Assembly (NCBI RefSeq): GCF_001905545.1
Contig: NZ_LIPD01000019.1
Coordinates: 62,001 to 126,000 of the forward strand
From: Streptomyces sp. CB02056
Lineage (GTDB): Bacteria > Actinomycetota > Actinomycetes > Streptomycetales > Streptomycetaceae
Direction of reading: 5' to 3'
Length of the DNA: 64,000 nt
Part shown: in pieces, positions 16,668-23,749 of the stretch
Position numbering within the stretch: position 1 is the stretch's first letter
How the letters are laid out: every line of letters starts with the position of its first letter
Position numbers and translations under genes: made by a program
Notes under the pieces: model-generated
What the model saw: the letters and a program-made list of their open reading frames with translations, nothing else
Database searches by the model: none
What the model was told of the DNA's origin: nothing

Positions 16668-16793
16668 GCCCCGGGCCCGGGTTCGGCCCACCGCCGTCCC
16701 GCCGCCGATCCTCCGCCGGTCCGAACCCTGGCGTCACCGGTCCAGACCACCTAGGCTGACCGGGCCCCGTCGCCGAGCCGGCAAGGATGACGC

Positions 16794-17951
16794 ATGATCA
16801 GGCGCCGTTCACTGCTCGCCCTCACGGGCCTGGGCGGGACCGCCGCCCTGCTGCCCGCCGCGCCCGCCCTCGCCGCGCCGGTCGCTCCGACCGCCCCGCC
16901 GCGCACCATCGACCTCCCCGCGCCCACTGTCGGCCGGCCGGTCGGCACCGTCAGCCTGCACCTGGTCGACCACGACCGGCTCGACCCCTTCGCGCCCACG
17001 CCCGGCCCACGCGAGCTGATGGTGCAGTTCTGGTACCCGGCGCGCGGCACCGCCGGCCGGCCCCGCGCGCCGTACACCACCCCCCGGGTCGCGGCCGTGA
17101 TCGAACAGGCCCTGCCGCTGGACCCGGGCACCCTCGGCCTGGTCCGCCCCACCGCCCGCGCCGGCGCACCCGCCCACCCCGGCCCGCTCCCCCTGCTGCT
17201 GCTCGGCCACGGCCGTAAGGGCGGGCGCAGCAACTGCACCGCGCTGGCCGAGGAGTTGGCCGCGCACGGCTACCTCGTCGCGGCTCTCGACCACACCTAC
17301 GACGCCGCCGCCGTCGAGTTCCCGGACGGCCGGCTGGTGCGCAGCGTCCTGTCGGAGGAGCCACCGGACTGGGACGCCGCCGAGCGCGAGGAGATCGCCG
17401 CGCGGGTCGGCGACCTGCGCTTCGTGACCGGCCGACTGACCGGCGGCCGACTGCCGTTCCGGGTCGACGAGGCGCGGATCGGCGTGCTCGGCCACTCCAT
17501 GGGCGGAGCCGCGGCCGCCGAGGCGCTGCGCCAGGACCCGCGCTTCCGGATCGGCCTCGACCTGGACGGCGGCCTGTTCGGCTCCCCCGTCCCGGAGCTC
17601 GGGCTGGACCGGCCGTTCCTGCTGCTCACCTCGCTCGAGGACCACGACACCTGGCGGCGCTGGCGCGAGCACCACCACGCCTGGGGGCGCCAACTGCGCA
17701 CCCTGGGCGCGGGCCACTTCAGCTTCACCGACCTGCCGCACGCCGCCGTCCCCGGCAACCTCCCGGGCCACCTGCCCCCCGAGCGCTACGCCGCCCTGCT
17801 CGGCACCATCGCCCCCGCCCGCGCCACCGCACTCACCCGCACCTACGTCCGGGCCTTCGCCGACCACTTCCTCCGCGACCGCCCCGCCCCGCTCCTCGAC
17901 GCCCCGTCCCCGCGCCACCCGGAGATCGAGTTCCGCTGGAGCCGCCGGTAG
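16794..17951 (+). CDS. Exported alpha/beta hydrolase (PAF-acetylhydrolase/lipase-like)
   Basis: This 385-residue protein starts with IRRRSLLALTGLGG, a Tat-like signal followed by ALAA. The hydrolase core shows PLLLLGHGRKGGRSN, the oxyanion region typical of platelet-activating-factor acetylhydrolase-like enzymes. The nucleophile elbow is GVLGHSMGGAAAAEA, then LDLDGG, with a late histidine in AGHFSFTDLP. It should hydrolyse a carboxylic ester, perhaps a lipid or polyester, outside the cell. A TAGGCT -10-like element lies at 16752-16757, and GGCAAGGA serves as RBS. Confidence 0.88.
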   Translation: MIRRRSLLALTGLGGTAALLPAAPALAAPVAPTAPPRTIDLPAPTVGRPVGTVSLHLVDHDRLDPFAPTPGPRELMVQFWYPARGTAGRPRAPYTTPRVAAVIEQALPLDPGTLGLVRPTARAGAPAHPGPLPLLLLGHGRKGGRSNCTALAEELAAHGYLVAALDHTYDAAAVEFPDGRLVRSVLSEEPPDWDAAEREEIAARVGDLRFVTGRLTGGRLPFRVDEARIGVLGHSMGGAAAAEALRQDPRFRIGLDLDGGLFGSPVPELGLDRPFLLLTSLEDHDTWRRWREHHHAWGRQLRTLGAGHFSFTDLPHAAVPGNLPGHLPPERYAALLGTIAPARATALTRTYVRAFADHFLRDRPAPLLDAPSPRHPEIEFRWSRR

Positions 17952-17963
17952 GCTCCGACCCCG

Positions 17964-18560
17964 TCAGGTGGCCGCCGGGTCGCGGCCGAAGAAGGCGGCG
18001 AGCCGGTCGTACGCCGGGGCGTCCTCGGGGACGTCGACGGCGGGCCCGAAGGCGTGCTGCTCCTCCTCGGCGCCCCGGTACCCGGGTTTGAGCGCGCCGG
18101 CCGCCCAGGCGAGCGCGGCGAGCGCGACCTCGTGGTCCAGGCCCTCGGTGGACTGGCCGGTGGCATGGGCCAAGTCCCAGCCGTGGACGGCGAATTCGGT
18201 GGTCTGCTGGTCCACCGGGAAGCGGGCCGGGAGGGTGCCGACGCCGGGGACCTCCAGGGTGCCGCCGAGGTCGCCGGCCGCGCGCCAGGCGTCGACCAGC
18301 TCCTCCGCCCCGGCCTCGAAGGCGTGCAGCCAGTCCTCCTCGACCCGTTCGAAGGGCTGCGACCAGTCCGGCTGCCCGCCCTTCGCCCGGACGGTGAACT
18401 GCCGCAGGTCGTGCAGGAGGTGGCTGACCAGGTCGCCGACGTCCCAGGAGCGGCAGGGCGTCGGGTGGCCGGCCAGCTCGACGCCGGTGCCGTCGATCAG
18501 CCCGGCGGTCTGCGCGAGCGCCCGGGCGAGCAGCCCGATCGGGTCTTCCGCTGCGGTCAT
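17964..18560 (-). CDS. TIGR03086/DinB-like mycothiol-dependent family protein
   Basis: The 198-residue helical-bundle protein has the N-terminal TPCRSWDVGDLVSHLLHDLRQF motif region, whose His and Asp bind metal, and a later EFAVHGWDLAHATGQ with another metal ligand. This is the maleylpyruvate-isomerase-like N-terminal domain family. Members use mycothiol as cofactor for isomerisation or thiol transfer, or have unknown roles. No catalytic C-terminal domain is present. The stop is only 12 bases from the convergent hydrolase gene's end. Confidence 0.85.
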   Translation of the reverse strand: MTAAEDPIGLLARALAQTAGLIDGTGVELAGHPTPCRSWDVGDLVSHLLHDLRQFTVRAKGGQPDWSQPFERVEEDWLHAFEAGAEELVDAWRAAGDLGGTLEVPGVGTLPARFPVDQQTTEFAVHGWDLAHATGQSTEGLDHEVALAALAWAAGALKPGYRGAEEEQHAFGPAVDVPEDAPAYDRLAAFFGRDPAAT

Positions 18561-18736
18561 GGCACACCTCTCGGTACGGGTCCCGGTCCGGGAGCACGGG
18601 TCGTGCCGGGCGATCGTAAGCGCGTGCGCCGACAACCGCCCGGCGCGACACCGGGCCCGCCGCCGCCCGGGGCGCGCCCCGCGGATCCCTGCCGGGCCTG
18701 CGGGACACGCCCCGGGGGCCTGCCGTCGAACCCGCG

Positions 18737-19501
18737 TCAGGCGGCGAAGCCGCCGTCCACCGCCAGCTCGGCGCCGGTGACGTACCGGCCGCCCTCGCCG
18801 ACCAGGTAGGAGACCGCGGCGGCGACCTCCGCGCCGGTGCCGAAGCGGCCGAGCGCGGTGAGCTCGCGCTGGCCCTCCGCCGCGGGGCCGCCGGCCGGGT
18901 TCATGTCGGTGTCGATCGGCCCGGGGTGGACCAGGTTGGCGGTGATCCCGCGCGGCCCGAGCTCCCGGGCCAGCGCCTTGGTCAGGCCGATCAGCGCGGC
19001 CTTGCTCGTCCCGTACAGCGTGGCGCCGGGGAAGGCGACGCGCTGGGCTATGCAGCTGCCGAGGTTGACGATCCGCCCGCCCTCGGTCAGGTGCGCGGAG
19101 GCCGCCCGGGCGTACAGGAAGGGTGCCCGGACGTTCACCTCCAGGACCCGGTCGACGTCCTCCAGCGTGAGGTCGCCGATCGGGCCGAGGACGCCGACGC
19201 CCGCGTTGTTCACCAGGACGTCCAGCCTCCCGAACCGCTCGACGACGGCCTCGACCACGCCCCGCACCGCCTCCGGGTCGGCGCTGTCCGCCCGTACGGC
19301 CCAGCCGGTCCGCCCCATCGCGGTGATCTTCGCGGCGACCTCCTCGGCCCGCTCCGCGCCGCCCTGGTAGGTCAGCACCACGTGGGCGCCGTCCTCGGCG
19401 AGCCGCAGGGCGACCGCCGCCCCGATCCCCCGGCTGCCGCCGGTCACCAGGGCCACCTTGCCGTCGAGGCTGTCGAGCACTGCCGCACCGTTCATCGTCA
19501 T
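18737..19501 (-). CDS. SDR family NAD(P)-dependent oxidoreductase
   Basis: A classical short-chain dehydrogenase of 254 residues: GKVALVTGGSRGIGAAVA (cofactor), NNAGVGV, the catalytic Ser region NLGSC, YGTSKAAL (YxxxK) and the C-terminal VDGGFA. It resembles 3-oxoacyl-ACP reductase-like enzymes, with unknown substrate. ATG codons at 19501 and 19495 are both usable. GAGGAG and GGAG lie at suitable distances, and a more upstream ATG at 19534 is less well placed. Upstream on this strand, a repeated GTTGAAC lies at a plausible -35 position. Confidence 0.9.
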   Translation of the reverse strand: MTMNGAAVLDSLDGKVALVTGGSRGIGAAVALRLAEDGAHVVLTYQGGAERAEEVAAKITAMGRTGWAVRADSADPEAVRGVVEAVVERFGRLDVLVNNAGVGVLGPIGDLTLEDVDRVLEVNVRAPFLYARAASAHLTEGGRIVNLGSCIAQRVAFPGATLYGTSKAALIGLTKALARELGPRGITANLVHPGPIDTDMNPAGGPAAEGQRELTALGRFGTGAEVAAAVSYLVGEGGRYVTGAELAVDGGFAA

Positions 19502-19782
19502 ATCTCCAGAACTCCTCGTTCCGATCTCGGACATGACTCGATCCTGGCCCGGGGCCCTTCAAACCTCCGGCGGTATTCGGACGTTGCGTTCAACGTTCAA
19601 CCAAGTCGCGACGTGCTCCCGTGCCCCGGCGTGTGCGCCGACCACCGGTGGTGCGGTCCGACCGCCGGCCGCCCGGCCCGGGACCCCGGGAACGGACCGC
19701 GAACGCGCCGGGACCGGCCGAGCGGCCGCCCTGATGGGGGCGGCCGCTCGGCCGGTCGGACAGCCGTCAGTCGGTCAGACGG

Positions 19783-20526
19783 TCAGACGGTCAGCGTCTG
19801 GCCCGGGAAGATCAGGTCCGGGTCGGCGCCGATGGTGCGCAGGTTCTTCTGGTACAGGCTGTCCGTGTCGGTGCCGAACTTGGCCGCGATGTCGCTCAGG
19901 GTGTCACCGCTCCTGACGGTGTAGCCGCCCGCGGCGGTGTTCTTCGGCGCGACCGGCGCGGACTGCGCCGGCTTGGCCGAGGGCTGCCCCTTGGGCGCCT
20001 GCTGCGCGGCCGCCAGCTTGGCGGCGGGCTTGGCCGCGGGCTTGGCGGCCTTCGTGGCCGGCTTGGCGGCGGGCTTGGCCGCCTTGGCCGCCGTGCCGCC
20101 CGAGGTGTCGGCGACGGCCGGGGCGCCGCCCTTGCCCAGGCCCGCCCTCTGCGAGCAGACGGGCCAGGCGCCCGCACCCTGCGAGGCGAGGACCTTCTCC
20201 GCGACGGCGATCTGCTGCGCCTTGGTCGCCTTGTTGGCCTGGGAGGCGTACGCGGTCCCGCCGTACGCGGCCCAGGTGGACGGGCTGAACTGCAGTCCTC
20301 CGTGGAAGCCGTTGCCGGTGCTGGTGCTCCAGTTCCCGCCGCTCTCGCACTGGGCGACGGCGTCCCAGGTCGAGGAGGTAGCGGCGGAGGCCGAGGTGGC
20401 CGTGACGAGGCCGGCCACCGGCAGGGCCGCGACGGCGGCGCCCGCGAGGACCGCCATCCGCACGCGGTGGCGCTTGGTGGTGGCGGTGGTGTCGGTGGCA
20501 GCGGCGGTCTCGTGACGGGGATTCAT
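19783..20526 (-). CDS. rpf-like: Resuscitation-promoting-factor-like transglycosylase with LysM domain
   Basis: The 247-residue secreted protein has a signal peptide ([27 protein letters not shown] region). An Rpf lysozyme-like domain (about residues 48-125) follows: [19 protein letters not shown] with the catalytic Glu, then [14 protein letters not shown], and [10 protein letters not shown] Lys/Pro/Ala repeat linker (KPAAKPA) leads to a C-terminal LysM domain, [17 protein letters not shown]. It should cut peptidoglycan during spore germination or growth resumption. The RBS AGAGGAA sets the start. About 550 bases of non-coding sequence precede it, so a long regulated leader is likely. Confidence 0.92.
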   Translation of the reverse strand: MNPRHETAAATDTTATTKRHRVRMAVLAGAAVAALPVAGLVTATSASAATSSTWDAVAQCESGGNWSTSTGNGFHGGLQFSPSTWAAYGGTAYASQANKATKAQQIAVAEKVLASQGAGAWPVCSQRAGLGKGGAPAVADTSGGTAAKAAKPAAKPATKAAKPAAKPAAKLAAAQQAPKGQPSAKPAQSAPVAPKNTAAGGYTVRSGDTLSDIAAKFGTDTDSLYQKNLRTIGADPDLIFPGQTLTV

Positions 20527-21082
20527 ACAGTTCCTCTCGACAAGTCCCGGGTGGGCATGCGGAACCAGGCCCGGGACATGGGCCGGCAGTCTTTCGCTCA
20601 CCTCACTCGACGGGCGGCCGGACACGTGTCGGACGTGTCGTGCCGCCCCGGTCACCTCCGCACGCCGACGGCCTGTTCGAGCCGGTCTCGTCGGCGGGCA
20701 CCGCCCTCACGCCGCGGGTCAGTCGGCGGGCAGTGCGTCGGGGTGAACCCGGGTGGCGCTCGTTGCGCCGCCAATGAAGCTAGGGGGCATCACCCGGACG
20801 CAGCAAGCAATTCTTCGACGTCGCAGGTCAGTTGACTGTTACCGGCGGTACGGGTCAAAAAATCATGCCCGATTTGACCATTTTTGACCAGATTTCCAAG
20901 ATCAAACGGTCAAATTCCGTGCCCTCACTCACACCTGTCCGCCCGAGAAAGCCGTCACACCATCCACGCGGAGGAACCGTCAGCTGACGCACCGTCACCA
21001 CCGCACCCGGAGTTCCCGGTTCCGCGCCGCCATCGAGTGGCATCCGTCACGTCCGACACGTACGGCGACCACACGAACGCCC
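20527..21082. other. Long regulatory region upstream of the Rpf-like gene
   Basis: The 556 bases contain no convincing gene. They hold a perfect palindrome GACACGTGTC (20621-20630), a cluster of four TTTGACC/GGTCAAA words at 20853-20914 in the most A/T-rich stretch of the window, and a GTCAGTTGACTG word at 20827-20838. In relatives, rpf genes have a c-di-AMP riboswitch in a long leader; I could not find its conserved signature clearly here. Confidence 0.5.
20853..20914. promoter_or_regulatory. Cluster of four TTTGACC boxes
   Basis: GGTCAAA at 20853 and 20908 and TTTGACC at 20873 and 20883 give two boxes in each orientation. Three of their start positions are 20 and 10 bases apart, so they face the same side of the helix. 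The cluster lies about 330 bases upstream of the Rpf-like start and could bind a repressor or activator, or include its -35 elements. Confidence 0.45.
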
Positions 21083-21760
21083 TCAGCGACGGCCGTCGAG
21101 CTCCGCGTCCCGCGCCAACAGGGCCGCCTGGACCCGGTTGTCGCAGCCCAGCTTGGCCAGGATCCGGCTGACATAGGTCTTCACCGTCGCCTCGCTCATG
21201 TGGATCCGCGCCCCCGCGTCGGCGTTGGACAGACCCTCTCCGAGCAGGGCCAACACCTCCAGCTCGCGCGGGGTGAGCACCTCCAGCCGACGCCGCGCCG
21301 CGACGGCGCGGGCGGCCAGCGAGGCGCTGCGCCCGGAGGCCAGCGAGTCGACGATGTGCCGGGTCGCGGCCGGCGAGAGGAAGGCGTTCCCGCCCGCCGC
21401 CGCCCGGACGGCCTGGATCAGCTCGTGCGGCGCGGTGTCCTTGAGCAGGAAGCCGGCACCGCCCTCGGTCACGGCGCGCAGGACGTTCTCGCGCTCCCCG
21501 AAGGTGGTGAGGATCAGCGCCCGCGCGCCGGGGGCGACCTTCGCCAGTTCCCCGAGCGCCGTCAGCCCGTCCATCACCGGCATCTGGATGTCCAGCAGCA
21601 CCACGTCCACCCGGTGCGCCCGCGCGAGCTCCAGCGCCTCCCGCCCGTCGGCGGCCTCCGCGACCACCTCGATGTCCTCGGCGGAACCGAGGATCATCCT
21701 GATTCCGGCCCGGATCAGCGGCTCGTCGTCGGCGACGAGGACTCGGATCACGCTGGTCAT
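21083..21760 (-). CDS. LuxR/NarL-family response regulator
   Basis: The 225-residue regulator has a receiver domain (residues 5-120: VLVADDEPLIRAGI, phospho-acceptor Asp57 in LLDIQMP, KD at GFLLKDTAP). A C-terminal LuxR-type helix-turn-helix (about 160-215: LTPRELEVLALLGEGLSN, EATVKTYVSRILAKL) follows. It is the partner of the kinase encoded 141 bases upstream on the same strand. The RBS GAGGGGA precedes ATG 21760; the longer frame upstream is not conserved. Confidence 0.94.
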   Translation of the reverse strand: MTSVIRVLVADDEPLIRAGIRMILGSAEDIEVVAEAADGREALELARAHRVDVVLLDIQMPVMDGLTALGELAKVAPGARALILTTFGERENVLRAVTEGGAGFLLKDTAPHELIQAVRAAAGGNAFLSPAATRHIVDSLASGRSASLAARAVAARRRLEVLTPRELEVLALLGEGLSNADAGARIHMSEATVKTYVSRILAKLGCDNRVQAALLARDAELDGRR

Positions 21761-21901
21761 TCCCCTCGAACGGTGCTGTGGGCTGCGGCACCCATCCTCA
21801 CATCCCGGCAGGACCGTTCCGAACCACCCCGATCCGGACCACCGTGATCCGAAACCGGCCCGGCCCGCCCGGCCGGGGCACCCGCCCGCGCACGGGGTCA
21901 C

Positions 21902-23602
21902 TCAGCCCTTGGCCACGTACTCCTGTTTCTCCACCAGCGCCCCGTCCCGGAAGCAGAATCGCGCCACGTGCTCCTCGTTCCAGCCGGCGCCGGGCGCACC
22001 GTTCAGGACGAACCAGCGGCAGCGCGCGCCCTCCGGGATCTCCGGCCCTGTCCCCTTATACGTGTCGGTGATGAAGTCGTTGCCGCGCGGCAGCGTCTGC
22101 AGCACCTCGGACTCGGCGGTGCCCACCCTGATCTGGTCGTACATCGGCTGCTGCACGGTCGCGTCGTTGGTGCCCTTGACGAAGGCGACCACGCCCCAGA
22201 CCGCCAGGCCGAGCACGGTCACCGCGATCGCGACCACCCCGAGGGCGCAGCCCATCGCCGGACTGCGCCGCTTGCGCTCCGGCTCCTCGACGGGCGGCAG
22301 GCCGTCCAGCATCCAGTCCTCGGCCCCGTCCGCCGCCGCGGCCTGCTCCTCCCCTTCATAGGGGAGCACCGCCGCCAGCCGGAAGCCCTGCTCCGGCGTG
22401 GGCCCGGCGTGCACCATGCCGCCGACCAAGCGGGCGCGCTCCCGCAGGCCGGTCAGCCCCTGACCGCCGCTGACGGCCGCGCCCACCCCGACGCGTGCCC
22501 CCACGAGCTCCGGCGCGCGGGCGTTGGTGACCTCCACCACCAGCGCGTCCGGCTCGTACCGCAGCGCGACGCCGATCGGCGCGCCGGGGGCGTGCTTGTG
22601 CGCGTTGGTGAGCGCCTCCTGCACGATCCGGTACGCCGCGTGGTCGACGGCGGCCGCCAGCGGACGCCGCTCCCCCTCCACGGTCAGGTCGATCCCGGCC
22701 CCGGCCGCCCGGGAGGACTCCACCAGCCCCTCGATCCCGTCCACCCCGCCCCGGGCCGGCGCCCCGGCACCCGCCCCGGTGGCCGCCGACCCGGCGGTGG
22801 GCACCCCGGCGGCCGCCGGGGCGGCGGCCGGCACCGCCGTCGACTCGTCGTGCAGCACCCCGACCACCTCGCGCAGCTCGCGCATCGCCGCGACCGCCGC
22901 CTGCCGCAGCACCCCGACCGCCTCGCGCTGCCGGTCGGTGAGCGTCCGGTCCACCTCCAGCGCGCCCGAGTGCACCGAGATCAGCGCCAGCTGGTGGCCC
23001 AGGCTGTCGTGCATGTCCTGGGCGATCCGGTGCCGCTCGCGCAGCCGCGCCTGGTGCACCACCATGACCCGCTCGCGCAGCAGCTGCTCGTTGCGCTCGC
23101 GCAGCGCGTCCAGCAGGGCGCGGCGCTGCGCCCGGTAGCGGCCGTAGAGCGCGGGCAGCACGGCCACCACCAGGAAGGCCCCGAAGGACAGCGGCAGCAC
23201 CAGCTTCGGCGAGAGCGAGGCGCCCTCCTTCAGCACCCCCGTCATGGTGAACAGCGCCCAGCCCACCACGAAGGTGCCGACCAGCGACCAGACCCGGCGG
23301 ATCCGCGCCCCGGCCGTCCAGCCCGCGCAGACCAGCATCGGGATCGGGCCGACCGCCCAGCCGGCGGCGGCCGCGACGACGACCAGCACGGTGGCCGGCA
23401 GTCCCTTGCGCAGCACCCACGCCACCGCGACCCCGACGCCGACGAGCACCGCCTGGCCGGTGTTGGAGAGCAGCTCCATCAGCGCGGCGAAGCCGCCCAT
23501 CAACAGGGCGAGCAGTGCCTCGCCCACGACCCGCCGGGGCCGCCAGGGCCCCGGCAGCGCCGTCCGTACCGCCGTGTTCCAGGCCCGCGCGATCGCTTCC
23601 AC
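21902..23602 (-). CDS. NarL-type sensor histidine kinase with extra C-terminal membrane anchor and extracellular tail
   Basis: This 566-residue kinase has about five N-terminal transmembrane helices (30-150) and a coiled linker. A HisKA_3 dimerisation domain carries RHRIAQDMHDSLGHQ (phospho-His198), and the ATPase domain has YRIVQEALTNAHKHA and GQGLTGLRERARL. After the ATPase domain comes an additional transmembrane helix (MGCALGVVAIAVTVLGLAVW) and about 80 residues predicted outside, with two Cys. That extension is not usual for the family and could sense an outside signal. The GTG start follows TAGCCT by 6 bases. It forms an operon with the downstream regulator. Confidence 0.9.
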   Translation of the reverse strand: MEAIARAWNTAVRTALPGPWRPRRVVGEALLALLMGGFAALMELLSNTGQAVLVGVGVAVAWVLRKGLPATVLVVVAAAAGWAVGPIPMLVCAGWTAGARIRRVWSLVGTFVVGWALFTMTGVLKEGASLSPKLVLPLSFGAFLVVAVLPALYGRYRAQRRALLDALRERNEQLLRERVMVVHQARLRERHRIAQDMHDSLGHQLALISVHSGALEVDRTLTDRQREAVGVLRQAAVAAMRELREVVGVLHDESTAVPAAAPAAAGVPTAGSAATGAGAGAPARGGVDGIEGLVESSRAAGAGIDLTVEGERRPLAAAVDHAAYRIVQEALTNAHKHAPGAPIGVALRYEPDALVVEVTNARAPELVGARVGVGAAVSGGQGLTGLRERARLVGGMVHAGPTPEQGFRLAAVLPYEGEEQAAAADGAEDWMLDGLPPVEEPERKRRSPAMGCALGVVAIAVTVLGLAVWGVVAFVKGTNDATVQQPMYDQIRVGTAESEVLQTLPRGNDFITDTYKGTGPEIPEGARCRWFVLNGAPGAGWNEEHVARFCFRDGALVEKQEYVAKG

Positions 23603-23608
23603 CCGTCG

Positions 23609-23614
23609 AGGCTA
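23609..23614 (-). promoter_or_regulatory. -10 element of the kinase gene (leaderless)
   Basis: TAGCCT on the minus strand ends 6 bases before the GTG start codon at 23602, matching the pattern at 13696-13701. Confidence 0.45.
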
Positions 23615-23749
23615 TCGGTCCGGCCGGGTCATCCGCCGTCCTCCTTCGTCGCCGCCCCGGCCGACGAAAGTCGCCTGGTCGGCCCCGTCCCGGCGGCCTG
23701 CCCGCCCGGTCCGCACGGCGCGGCCGCCGGGTCCGAACGGCGTGGCCGC

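Noticed and set aside
20527-20900. c-di-AMP (ydaO) riboswitch in the leader of the Rpf-like gene
   Set aside because: Relatives have one at this place and the leader is long, but I could not find the conserved GAACCCGACAGCTAACC-like core. An Rfam RF00379 search with a significant hit would reverse this.
20884-21171. Small open frame in the Rpf upstream region
   Set aside because: Its codon use lacks the third-position bias, it starts in A/T-rich sequence and runs into the antisense of the response-regulator gene.
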